Below are positions 16,188-25,900 of a stretch of DNA of 37,586 nucleotides, piece by piece. Under the pieces are notes generated by a model, which saw only the letters and a program-made list of their open reading frames with translations, made no database searches and was not told the DNA's origin. Position numbers and translations under genes: made by a program. Numbering within the stretch: the stretch's first letter is position 1; every line of letters starts with the position of its first letter. The DNA is from SVTX01 sp045538195. GTDB lineage: Bacteria; Bacillota; Clostridia; Oscillospirales; CAG-272. The stretch covers positions 1 to 37,586 of the forward strand of contig JAZSRA010000049.1 of the NCBI GenBank assembly GCA_045538195.1, in the 5' to 3' direction.

Positions 16188-17426
16188 ATGAAATATTCAA
16201 ATTCATTGAAGTATATGAATAGTTTTCCCGCGGCACGTACTGCCTCCGATATCTCGCAAAAGCGAGCATTGGAGCTTTGCGAGAGTCTGGGAAGGGTGCA
16301 TATTGGTATGCGTTGCATCTGCCTGCCTGCTTGCGGAACGGGACACGCATCTGCTGTCATGCTTGAGTCGGTGATGATCTCCGCGGAACACAAGGTAGGA
16401 AGAATAACCTCGGCTTACGGCTTTGATTCAAGAGTCTCGGTCTTTGTCGGCGGAGAGATACCTACTATAGAGGACTACAATGGCGCAGTGGAGGAGATTA
16501 AAAGCGCGGTGAAAAGGTCTCCCGACACCCCATATACACGGGAGGAGACCACCTTCGTTCTCGGACTGCTGCTCTGCAAGATGAACGGTTGCGAGTATGT
16601 TATTTTGGAAGGTCTTTCGGATAGCGACTTTACTCTTGAAGCAATCTGCGCTCCCTATGAGCTGATAGTTATGCCTACCGTCTACGATTGCACCAACGCC
16701 GCGGGTAAGGTAAGGTGTCTTTGCGATGCCATTCGCAGAGGAACTCGCGAGGTAGTCAGCGGAAACCAAAAAAGCGAGATCTACAATACTATTTCAAACG
16801 CTTGCGCCATAAGCGGAGCTAGACTATATATCCCCGTAAAGGCTCAATTTGAGGTGACGGATATCAGTTCCCGCAGTTTGTCCTTTACCTACGTCGGACG
16901 AGATGGTTTTACTTTGAAAAATCCCTCATATATGCTGAGGGATTGCGCTATTACTGTCATAGAAGCAGCTTTGGCGCTTCGACGCGGCGGAGTCAGAATG
17001 CCTTGGAGCAGTATTTCGTCGGGACTTTCAACCGTCACGTCCACGGGCTGCTTCGATATGCTCTCGCTCTCCCCGAAATTGATACTTGACACCGCAACCG
17101 TTGTTGAGGAGGCGGAGATGGTCAAGAGGACGGCACAAGAACTTTGGGGTTATGATGCCCTTGATGGTTTGACGGTTTGCTTTTCGCCCGCGGCACTCTC
17201 AGCAGTAAAAATCTTTGACCAAGGGGTGTCGGAGATGCTGATGTATTCGCCCGACGGCGAAAAAACTGTCTCTGATATGCATTCCGTAAGGCTTTGCAAT
17301 ACGGTTAAAGCCATGGCAAAGGAGATATTTGCCCTTATGCGCTCCGGCAGAGGGGTTATCTGCTTTGGCGACGTCGGATTTATAAGCTCTCTTAAATGCG
17401 AGATTCTTAAAATAATGAATGGCTAA
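16188..17426 (+). CDS. Degenerate FolC-like (Mur ligase-fold) protein, probable pseudoenzyme
   Basis: This 412-aa protein follows the architecture of folylpolyglutamate/dihydrofolate synthase (FolC) from end to end, but key residues are lost. The N-terminus (YMNSFPAARTASDISQKRAL) matches the FolC start. The P-loop expected as GTNGKGST reads CGTGHASA (49-56), with histidine in place of lysine. ITSAYGFDSRVSVFVGGEIP matches the TSPHL...ERI.ING block. The GLGGRLDATN loop is missing after VILEGLSD. The C-terminal DGAHN motif reads DTATV (from D301). ATP-dependent ligation therefore looks unlikely; a binding or regulatory role is inference. It starts 2 bases after the GH13 stop, with AAGGAA inside that gene, implying translational coupling. 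A terminator follows. Confidence 0.7.
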   Translation: MKYSNSLKYMNSFPAARTASDISQKRALELCESLGRVHIGMRCICLPACGTGHASAVMLESVMISAEHKVGRITSAYGFDSRVSVFVGGEIPTIEDYNGAVEEIKSAVKRSPDTPYTREETTFVLGLLLCKMNGCEYVILEGLSDSDFTLEAICAPYELIVMPTVYDCTNAAGKVRCLCDAIRRGTREVVSGNQKSEIYNTISNACAISGARLYIPVKAQFEVTDISSRSLSFTYVGRDGFTLKNPSYMLRDCAITVIEAALALRRGGVRMPWSSISSGLSTVTSTGCFDMLSLSPKLILDTATVVEEAEMVKRTAQELWGYDALDGLTVCFSPAALSAVKIFDQGVSEMLMYSPDGEKTVSDMHSVRLCNTVKAMAKEIFALMRSGRGVICFGDVGFISSLKCEILKIMNG

Positions 17427-17465
17427 AAAAGCTTGCTTCGAGATTTCGAGGCAAGCTTTTTTTTT
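17425..17465 (+). terminator. Terminator ending the glycogen locus
   Basis: AAAAAGCTTGC (17426-17436) pairs with GCAAGCTTTTT (17451-17461), and the T-run continues to 17465. It starts at the stop codon of the FolC-like gene. The A-run makes it usable from either strand, but no minus-strand gene faces it. Confidence 0.9.
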
Positions 17466-17538
17466 CGGTCACGCATATACGACGACGCTGAGACAAATAA
17501 TAATTATACAATAATTAAAATAAGGAAGGAACAGATTT

Positions 17539-18858
17539 ATGATAAAACCGCAGATCGTCAAATGCAACGGACGGGAGATACTTGATTCAAGAGGAAATCC
17601 AACGGTGGAGGCTACCGTCGTGCTGTCTGACGGAACAATCGGCGTTGCCTCGGTACCGTCGGGAGCGTCCACGGGAATATACGAGGCGCACGAGAAAAGA
17701 GACCTTGACAACCGCAGATACGGCGGCAAGGGAGTTCTTGAAGCGGTGGGCAATATCTGCCGATCGATCTCACCTGAGCTTGTAGGATGCTACGCTTCGG
17801 ATCAGTCAGTAATTGACCGTCTTATGATAAAGCTTGACGGCACCGATAATAAATCCAAGCTGGGTGCTAACGCTATGCTTGCGGTGTCTTTGGCTACCGC
17901 CCGCGCTTGCGCGGGAGCTTATGGAATACCGCTATTCCGTTGGATAGGTGGCGCGAGATCGGTGAGATTGCCGATTCCAATGATGAATATTCTAAACGGC
18001 GGCGCTCACGCGTCTAACAACGTAGAGATACAGGAATTTATGATCGTTCCCGTGGGTGCGCCATCTTTTGCAGACGCCCTCCGAATGGGAAGTGAGATCT
18101 ATCACGAGTTAGGCAAGCTTTTGAGGGAAAAGGGACTTTCAACGGCGGTGGGTGACGAGGGTGGCTTTGCTCCCAGCCTTGACTCGGACGAGCGTGCGAT
18201 AGAGCTGATAATTTCCGCGATAAAGTCGGCAGGATATGACACGGATACGGTGAAGCTGGCGCTTGACGTTGCATCCTCGGAGTGGTACGACGAAAAGAGC
18301 GAAAGCTACAAGCTCCCCAAACGCAAGACCGAGATGGAAAGAGCCGAGCTTATCGGATATTACACCTCGCTTGTGCGTGAATATCCCATAATTTCTATCG
18401 AGGATCCCCTCGATCAGCGTGATTTTGAAGGCTGGAAGCAGATCACCGATTCTATGGGCGACAGCGTTATGCTTGTGGGCGACGACTTTTTCGTAACAAA
18501 TCCCACGAGACTAAAAAAGGGAATTGATATGGGTGCGGCAAACGCTATTTTGGTCAAACCCAACCAGATAGGAACGCTCTCCGAGGTGATCTCGGTGACA
18601 AATCTTGCCGCAAGCGCAGGATATTCTTATATTATGTCCCACCGATCGGGTGAGACCGAGGATACGACTATTGCGGATCTCGCCGTCGGGCTTGGCGCGC
18701 CCTTTATCAAGTCGGGCGCGCCCTGCCGAAGTGACCGAGTGGCAAAGTATAACAGGCTTCTTCGCATCGAGGCATCTCTCGGTCATTCGGCGACCTACGG
18801 TCTTGAACCCGACGGCGTTCGTCCTACCGTGGCGACCTTTTGCGGAGATCAGTGTTAG
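17539..18858 (+). CDS. eno: Enolase
   Basis: This 439-aa enzyme converts 2-phosphoglycerate to phosphoenolpyruvate in glycolysis. It is full length and intact. Visible are GNPTVEATVVLSDG and GASTGIYEAHEKRD near the N-terminus, LNGGAHASNNVEIQEFMI, GDEGGFAPSL, the metal ligands in LALDVASSEWY, ISIEDPLDQRDFEGW and LVGDDFFVTN, the catalytic-lysine block ILVKPNQIGTLSE, and MSHRSGETEDTTIADLAVG. The usual KTGAPSRTDR reads KSGAPCRSDR. AAGGAAGGA precedes the ATG. The upstream gap has a TATACAAT -10-like box near 17508 but no clear -35. It is transcriptionally separate from the glycogen locus. Confidence 0.98.
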   Translation: MIKPQIVKCNGREILDSRGNPTVEATVVLSDGTIGVASVPSGASTGIYEAHEKRDLDNRRYGGKGVLEAVGNICRSISPELVGCYASDQSVIDRLMIKLDGTDNKSKLGANAMLAVSLATARACAGAYGIPLFRWIGGARSVRLPIPMMNILNGGAHASNNVEIQEFMIVPVGAPSFADALRMGSEIYHELGKLLREKGLSTAVGDEGGFAPSLDSDERAIELIISAIKSAGYDTDTVKLALDVASSEWYDEKSESYKLPKRKTEMERAELIGYYTSLVREYPIISIEDPLDQRDFEGWKQITDSMGDSVMLVGDDFFVTNPTRLKKGIDMGAANAILVKPNQIGTLSEVISVTNLAASAGYSYIMSHRSGETEDTTIADLAVGLGAPFIKSGAPCRSDRVAKYNRLLRIEASLGHSATYGLEPDGVRPTVATFCGDQC

Positions 18859-18859
18859 A

Positions 18860-19051
18860 TATTTGTTTTGAGACAAATAGCGGTTTTATTCGCCTGCGGC
18901 GAGTGGTATTGCTTCGCAGTGGTATTCGTCTTAGGACGAGTGCTATTCGCCACGCGAGTTTATCAGGCAAATAAAATACCGCTAAAACCGAAGGCTTTAA
19001 TATCACTGTCGCGCTGCGACAATATCACTCCGACGAAGTTGGAATATAACT
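18860..19051. repeat. Hairpin array C (AGTGGTATT / AATATCACT linkers) after enolase
   Basis: Linkers AGTGGTATT (18902-18910, 18918-18926) and AGTGCTATT (18939-18947) separate stems such as TCGCC-TGC-GGCGA and TCGTC-TTA-GGACGA. On the far side the linkers run in the opposite sense: AATATCACT (18999-19007, 19021-19029) and AATATAACT (19043-19051), around GTCGC/GCGAC and CCGAC/GTTGG stems. A long imperfect outer stem joins TAGCGGTTTTATTCGCCTG (from about 18878) to its counterpart ending near 18994. The whole reads as two nested inverted halves. Confidence 0.8.
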
Positions 19052-19082
19052 AAAAAAGACGACCGTACGGTCGCCTTTTTTT
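19051..19082. terminator. Terminator between convergent eno and addA
   Basis: An A-run, the stem GACGACC-GTAC-GGTCGCC (19058-19075) and a T-run (19076-19082) form a symmetric terminator. It can serve eno on the plus strand and addA (stop at 19091) on the minus strand. Confidence 0.85.
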
Positions 19083-19090
19083 GGTGCCAG

Positions 19091-22000
19091 TTAAATTTCA
19101 ATTACTTCACCAAGAGGTATGGAGTAAATATAGGTCTTTTTTGGTTCCTTGCCGAAGATCTCTTTTACCGCGAAGCGATATTCGTCAAGCTGATTTTTAT
19201 GCCTTTCGCGCATATTTGCCACGAGCCGTTCACGGTCGTATCTCTCCTCTTGGGAGATGCGGTCGGTCTTGTAATCGCAAAGTATTATCTCTCCGTCACA
19301 CGTCTCGATCAGCAGGTCGATAGAGCCTTGTACGAATATCTTTTTGTCTTCCACAAGCTCTTTGATCTCATCTCTTTCGGTGAAATCTGCGGCAGAACGG
19401 AACATTCCAAAATGGAACTCCCGTCTAATTCTGCAAGCCGACTGAACGGCTTTGAAAAGCTCGCTTTCAAAGAATTTTCCAAGCTGATCTCTTTCAACTA
19501 TATCGGCTACACGGCGGGTGATAAAGCGACCGTTACAAAGACGCTCGATCTCACAGTCAAGTCCGTTTTGAAGCACGTTAGAGTAATCGCAGAATTGAAG
19601 TATCTGATGCGCCGCGCTTCCTTTTTCAGCGGCGGTGGGCTTCTTGTTTATTTCAAGAAGATCATCAAAGGTGGTACTTTTGGAACGCATAAGATCTATG
19701 CGGCTTCTGATCTTTTCGGCACTGTCGGCAGAAATGTCTCCGACCTCCTCGTCGCCCTCTTTAAAGAGATCTCCCGAGGGAATGGGAATGAAAACGCTTT
19801 CGTCAAGCATCCTGCCCGACACCTTGGACGCCGCAACCTTTGCGGGGATAGCCGAGAGCAGTTTTTCTCCGTCGGTCTCGCCGTGTGGGGAGAGCAGTGC
19901 TTTGGCAAAGTTTTTGTCGTCCTCGGTTATGCCGTAAGCGGAGGATTCTACGTCCTCACGGGTAATTCTGTCGGCAAGGGGAGGGATAGAGCCTCGCTTA
20001 TAGGTGTTAAGCTCATACAGGTCTTTTTCAGTCTTGAACTGGGCAAGAGAAATAATAGTCCAGGAGATATAGCTCTTTGCCGATCTTATCTCGTTTACAA
20101 AGTCGCGTCCTTCAGGTATAAGCGACTCACGTATATCCTCATAGGGTTTGGTCAGAGTTGCGCTGAGATAGAGTCTTTCCTTGGCTCTTGTCATAGCGAC
20201 GTAGAATATTCTCGCTTCCTCTTCAAGCATCTTGTTCTTGGAGAGGATCTGAGCCGCCTTCCAAAGCGCGTTTTCCTCACGCTTTATGTGTGTTCGTGAG
20301 TAAACGTCGGTGTTTTCGTCCTCGGGAGCGGGGAGTTTCAGAGAAATACCAAGCTCACGGTTGAAGATGAGAGGACTTGACAGAGACCTAAAATTCATCT
20401 GCTTGCCGAGGCCGAAAAGATAGCAGACCTTGTATTCAAGTCCCTTTGACTGGTGCATGGTGATTATAGTGACCTCGTCCGCCTGCGCCTTTATGGGATC
20501 GGAGTTGGAATCTCCTTTTTCCATAAGGCTCTTGAAGTAGGTGACAAAGCTATACAGTCCGTTCCACGCATTGCGTGAATATTTGCAGGCGGTGCTGTAA
20601 AGATAGGTAAAGGAATCGGAGGAGCAGAGGTCCGAGAAGATCTCGCAGCCCGAAAGAGCGCGAAGCAGTTTGTCGGCAGATACGCGGTTTGAGAGCTTAC
20701 GCAATATGTTCAAAACAGACATAAATTCAAGGCATTTTTCGGATAGTGACGCGCTCTCGCCGCACTTTGCGTATTCAACAATAGCGTCGTAAAGCGAGTG
20801 CTTGTCTTCGCCGCCGCTTCTTATCCGTATTACCTCGTCGAGAGTAAAGACGGGGGAGTAAAAGGGCAAGGCAGCCGTGAGAACACGGGAGAGAGGAATA
20901 TCGTCTCTTGGATTGTCAATAACGGTGAGTATGTCGAGCAGAAGCTTCATTTCATTGCCTTGAAGCAGCTCGTTTTTAGCGTTAGTGACGTATTTTATGC
21001 CGATTTTTGAGAGCGCCTCCGTAAGAGGCACTATCTGCTTGTGACCGCGGACGAGAATGGCAATATCTCCCGCTCGAACAGAGCTTCCGTCGGCATTTTT
21101 TTCGTTTTTGTCGCGAATAAGCCTTGCAATCTCGTTGGCGCAGATCACTGCCTCGTCGTAAAGCTTATCTTCGTTCTCGTCAGGCTCATACACGTCCTCG
21201 TCCTCGACGTCCTCGTCGCAGAGCTTGTCGGCAGGCTCGATCAGATTGATCTTTACTTTCTGTGGGGGATCGAAGTTGGGTGAGATCTTGCCGAAGCGAA
21301 GCTTATCGTTCTCCTCGTCGTAACCTATACTGTCGGCAAAGGAAAAGAAAATCTTGTCGCAGACGAAATTGACGAAATCAACTATACCCCTGTCGCAACG
21401 GAAGTTTTCCGACATAAATATGGAGTTTCCGCCGCTTTCAGGTATCACGTCGGGATTTTCGGAGTCGTATTGGGGAAATTTAGCTCGGTATGAGGCAAAG
21501 ATCGACGGCTCGGCGTCACGGAAGCAGTAGATACTCTGCTTGATGTCGCCAACCATAAATCGACGGTTGCCGCCTATAAGCTCGAAGATCCTGTCCTGAA
21601 TAGCGTTAACGTCCTGATACTCGTCGATATATACCTCGTCGTACTGCTTCGACATTGATAAAGCAAGCTCTGTGGGCGTACCGTCTGGGTTTTGAAGCAG
21701 TTTGAGGACGAATTTGGGCATATCGGAGAATTCGCAGACGCCGCGAGCGAGCTTTTCGGCAGAATATCTGCGGTCAAACTCGGAAAGTAATCCGTAAAGC
21801 AGCTCACATACCTCCGCAGAGGCGAGAAAATGAGCCGATATCTGCTCTGGCGAATATGCAAATATTCCGCTTTTCAGCTTCTTTATGGGGGCGAGAATCT
21901 TTGTTCGGGAATTTTTCGCGGCATCAGAGTAGCTGCTCCATTTATCTCCTTTAAGGGAGGGATAGTTCTTGAATTTCAGCTCCTGTATTGCGTTGCGACA

Positions 22001-22894
22001 AGAGTCGTAGCTTTCGGATAGCTTATGGTACACGTGATTACAAAGCTCGGCATCCTCTGATAGCGTTGGGCTGATCTTGTTTTTGATAGCCAAAGCGAAT
22101 GATGGAGGAGACGAGGGTTCTGCCGCGATAGCTTCGTCTGCGCTTTTTACTAATTGGACGCGGACAAAATCAAGCTGGGAAGTAGCTCCCGCAATCAGGT
22201 CTTGGACATCTCTTAAAACTATTTTACCTTCAAGTGTCTCAAAAAAGTCAAGCTCGGCAGATTCACGCAGCCGCTCCGCGCTCTTTTTGAGTATTTCCAC
22301 TCCGTCCGGAACAGAGAGAGTTTTTTTGTAGAACTCCAAAAGGGTGGGGATGACGCCCGAGCTGTCGCGGATGCCTGTGATAAGACTTAACAGGTCGGTG
22401 TAGATCGAGCGGTGTCCCACTCCCGCAAGCTCTCCCTCGGCAATGCCCGAATATTCCGCAAAAAAGAGTTCAAGCATCTCCTTGAATATCGATTCGCGTA
22501 GAGATTCAAGCTCTGCCTCGTCGGCAAGACGAATAGATGCAGGCAGACCGAGCTTTTCAAAGTTCGCCTTGACGGGAGCAGAGAAAAACGAGTCAATAGT
22601 GCTGATATGCGCGCTGCCAAGCTTTAAAAGCTCCTCTTGAAGGTGTTTGTTGTCGGGATGGGCGGCGATAGCCTCGGTAAGAGCGTCGGAAATCTTGCTT
22701 TTCAGCTCGCCCGCAGCACTTCTGGTAAAGGTGACTATGAGCATCCGCCCGATAGATTTGTTTTCGTCGGCTATTATCGAGTCAATGATCCTTCGCGTCA
22801 GCGTGAAGGTCTTACCCGAGCCTGCCGCCGCGCTGACGAGCAGAGATCTGCCGCGGGCGGTCATAGCGTCCGTTTGTGCTTTTGTAAATGCCAT
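19091..22894 (-). CDS. addA: ATP-dependent helicase/nuclease subunit AddA
   Basis: This 1267-aa AddA has a UvrD-like helicase plus a C-terminal RecB-family nuclease domain. With AddB it resects double-strand breaks and loads RecA at Chi-type sites. The Walker A motif is AAAGSGKT near residue 23, the Q-motif is FTKAQTDAM, motif II is VYIDEYQDVN, and the MSENFRCD and MTRAKERLYLS motifs follow. The nuclease core reads GSIDLLIETCDGEIILCDYKTDR at the C-terminus, with the catalytic D...DYK residues intact. Length is normal. It begins 27 bases after addB ends; AAAGGA lies upstream of the ATG. Last gene of the queG-addB-addA unit. Confidence 0.97.
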   Translation of the reverse strand: MAFTKAQTDAMTARGRSLLVSAAAGSGKTFTLTRRIIDSIIADENKSIGRMLIVTFTRSAAGELKSKISDALTEAIAAHPDNKHLQEELLKLGSAHISTIDSFFSAPVKANFEKLGLPASIRLADEAELESLRESIFKEMLELFFAEYSGIAEGELAGVGHRSIYTDLLSLITGIRDSSGVIPTLLEFYKKTLSVPDGVEILKKSAERLRESAELDFFETLEGKIVLRDVQDLIAGATSQLDFVRVQLVKSADEAIAAEPSSPPSFALAIKNKISPTLSEDAELCNHVYHKLSESYDSCRNAIQELKFKNYPSLKGDKWSSYSDAAKNSRTKILAPIKKLKSGIFAYSPEQISAHFLASAEVCELLYGLLSEFDRRYSAEKLARGVCEFSDMPKFVLKLLQNPDGTPTELALSMSKQYDEVYIDEYQDVNAIQDRIFELIGGNRRFMVGDIKQSIYCFRDAEPSIFASYRAKFPQYDSENPDVIPESGGNSIFMSENFRCDRGIVDFVNFVCDKIFFSFADSIGYDEENDKLRFGKISPNFDPPQKVKINLIEPADKLCDEDVEDEDVYEPDENEDKLYDEAVICANEIARLIRDKNEKNADGSSVRAGDIAILVRGHKQIVPLTEALSKIGIKYVTNAKNELLQGNEMKLLLDILTVIDNPRDDIPLSRVLTAALPFYSPVFTLDEVIRIRSGGEDKHSLYDAIVEYAKCGESASLSEKCLEFMSVLNILRKLSNRVSADKLLRALSGCEIFSDLCSSDSFTYLYSTACKYSRNAWNGLYSFVTYFKSLMEKGDSNSDPIKAQADEVTIITMHQSKGLEYKVCYLFGLGKQMNFRSLSSPLIFNRELGISLKLPAPEDENTDVYSRTHIKREENALWKAAQILSKNKMLEEEARIFYVAMTRAKERLYLSATLTKPYEDIRESLIPEGRDFVNEIRSAKSYISWTIISLAQFKTEKDLYELNTYKRGSIPPLADRITREDVESSAYGITEDDKNFAKALLSPHGETDGEKLLSAIPAKVAASKVSGRMLDESVFIPIPSGDLFKEGDEEVGDISADSAEKIRSRIDLMRSKSTTFDDLLEINKKPTAAEKGSAAHQILQFCDYSNVLQNGLDCEIERLCNGRFITRRVADIVERDQLGKFFESELFKAVQSACRIRREFHFGMFRSAADFTERDEIKELVEDKKIFVQGSIDLLIETCDGEIILCDYKTDRISQEERYDRERLVANMRERHKNQLDEYRFAVKEIFGKEPKKTYIYSIPLGEVIEI

Positions 22895-22921
22895 TTTTGA
22901 CCGTTCCTTTCTGACGTAATA

Positions 22922-25900
22922 TCAATAATCTGTATTTTTAGCCGCTTTGGGACAGCTTGCGCGTAAAAAACAGTATTTGCAGGCTTTGGGTGAGGGGGTT
23001 CTGGGAGCGCGTCCCTCAAAAATACCTCTGCCCGTGCTTGCTATCGACTCACGGAGAACGCGGTCGATGTCACGAATGCCGTCCTCGCTGACGGCGTTCC
23101 CCTTTTTGACCGTACCCGTGCCACGGTCTACCTCGATGCCTGCAAGAATGCTCTTGTCAAGCTCGCCGCTTGCGGCAGAGAGGACGTCGATGTTGTCAAG
23201 AATAAAGCCGCTCCGCTCAGGTGACACCTTGCCTCCCGACTCGTTTGCCGAGAGGAAGAGCGCCGATGCGGGAAATATCTCCTTTTCGCCGCCGATAAGC
23301 TCCTTGTTTTCTTCAAGGGCAGCGGTAAAAAGGTAGGCAGGGAGCTGAACGTCGTTGCCGCTTTCAAGTCCCGCAATGTCAAAGGGGTGGCTTCCTGTTT
23401 TATAGTCCACCACTCGGAGATATCTGCGATCCTCTCCGTCGAAAAAGTCAATGCGGTCGATGATTCCGCCAAGGACTATCTTGGGAGAATTTTCGGTATC
23501 GTCCACGCTTATTTCAAGCGGCTTCAACGCGCCCTCGCGGCTCTCGGAGATGCGAAGCTCCTGAGAGAGTACCTTGAAGGAGGAATCCGAAAACTCGTCC
23601 AACACGCTTTTTGCCATAACGAGGGCAAGATCGCGAAGACGTGAGAAGGTATACATCATAGAGGGGGGCAGAGGGCATCCGATGGACGCAATATATTGAT
23701 CAACGTAATTGCTGACAAGCTTTACCACGGTCTCGTCGTCGGGACGGGAGAGAGAGCCGTCGCTCTGTTTGAGGTCTCCCACAAGCTTCTCCATAACGTA
23801 GTGAACGATAGTACCCGAGCTGTCGTAGCTGACCGCTCCCACCTTTTTTTCACGCAGAGCAAGGACGTAACGGCACCAGTACTGATAGGGGCAGCTTGCA
23901 AAGGTAGATATTTTTGTCTGTGACAGATATATTCTGTCGCCGAAAAGCATCTTTATCTGCAAAGGATCGATCACTACGTCGTCGGATACATCGGCAACCT
24001 CACTCTCCTTTGACACGATTTTAGAAAGATCCTCGTCGGATATTTCCTCGTCTTCATCGTCGCTTACGGCATCAGCGATCTTTTTAATAAGATCCAGATC
24101 AAAAAGATATTTTTTTAGCTTCGGAAACAGGAAAAATAGTCTGTTCCACGCGGTAGACGGTGTGCAAGAGCCACCGCCGATACGCGATGAGCAGGTCGAG
24201 ACTATCAGCTTTTCCCTGGGCTTGGTCATGGCGCGATAGACGTAGAAAAGCTCGTCGGATGTAACTCTCGTCTCTCTTGACACAAGCGGAATCGAAAGCT
24301 CCTCCATGATCGCCTTGTCGCCCTCGGTGAATATGCCCGAATCCGAATAGCTTCTGGGAAATTCTCCCTCGCAAAGGCCTAAAACTATGGCGAGCTTTAC
24401 GTTTTCCACGCGCAAGGTGGGAGCAGAGCCTACCGTGACGTATTCGCCTACGGCGGGGACAGAGCCCATGTCACTTCCGCAGAGCATGATCTCAATAGCG
24501 TGTGATAGCTCCTCAGGGGTCGTGGGGGTGTCGGAGAGGATAGCGCAGACCTGCCCAAGCGTGCTAATAACGCTGTCGTATATTCTGAGGCATTCGCCGG
24601 CACTTCTGAAATCGCCCGATGCCACGTCAAGCTCGGCAAGAGAGCAGAGCGAGTCTGAAAGCCCGATTTCCGAGAGATATTCGTATATTGCGCGGCAGTT
24701 CATAAGGGTGTCACCCTTTGCCGCGGAGAATTTTTCACGCAGACGGACGAGAGGGGGGATAAGCTTTGAACGCACACGGTTTGCCCCTTGAAGAATTTCC
24801 AGTGAGCGACCGCGAGGCTTGTCGGCAGTGTAGCCGTCGGGATTCATACTCCATATATCGTCAAGAAATTTCGACCCCGAAATGCTCCACGTGTAAATGT
24901 AGTCCTCAAAAAGGTCTGCTTCGCTCTCGTCAATACCGCAAAGTCCGGTTTTGAGCAGAGTGATGACGTCTGCGGAGCGGAAGTTGTATATAACGCAACG
25001 CAAAGCCGAGAAGATAAGTCTTGCGGCGGCGGTGGCTGAAAGGTCGGTGCGCTCGGAGATAAAGTAGGGGATACCCATTCTCTCAAAGACCGCCTCCATA
25101 AGTCCCTTGCGGCTTTCGGCATCGCGGAGAATGACCGCCATTTCTGAGAATTTTACGCCCTCTCTGTAAGCTTGAAGTATCTTCAAAGCGGCAAGATTGA
25201 TTTCGTCGTATTCGTTTTTGCAGACGAACGCTTCAATAGATGAAAGATCGTCCTCTGAGAGGTCGGAAACGGTATCCGACGTGAGAGAAAAATCCCAAAG
25301 ACCGCGCTCAAGCGCGGAGAGAGCGGAGTCCTTGAGTCTATCTCCTTGGTCTACGGTAACGGTATTAGTCTCGATCCCCTTTTCAGCGGCGAAACGCTTA
25401 AAGCGGCGGTATGTGTCGTCAACACCGACGGTGTGAGGCATATTTTTCATATCTGCGTCGCGGCAGAGAGATATGGTAAGCCCGTCAGCCTGAGCGGCAA
25501 GCTCATAGAGGACTGCATGCTCCTCACCCGTAAAGCTGGTAAAGGAATCCACGAAGATGTGACAGCCTTTAAAATAATCGTGTTCGCGAAGCAGAGAGGC
25601 AAGTCGGAAAAGTCTGTTTTCAGCCGCCGCCGCGCCCTCACCGATGCGATCGGACAAAACGCGTTCAAAATTAGCGTAGATCAAAGCGACGTCAAAAAGC
25701 TTTTTGGAAAGAGATTCATCTGAACAATCCTTAGCCGCCTTCTCGCACTCCTCGGGAGTGATGCCGCAGGCGTGAAGCTCGTCAACGGTGGAGAGCATCA
25801 TTGAGCAGAAGGAAAGATCGGTCTTTACGTCGTTGTATTCGCGCAGGTCGGAGGCGATCTCACGCAGGCTCTGCCACATTACGAGATTTCTCGCTCCGCC

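Noticed and set aside
18860..19051. Possible CRISPR array (repeated linkers with variable segments)
   Set aside because: Linkers are only 9 bases, the intervening segments are short self-complementary stems, orientation flips midway, and no cas gene is present.
19199..20299. 366-codon plus-strand open frame opposite addA
   Set aside because: It overlaps the conserved AddA nuclease region on the other strand and has no protein features of its own.
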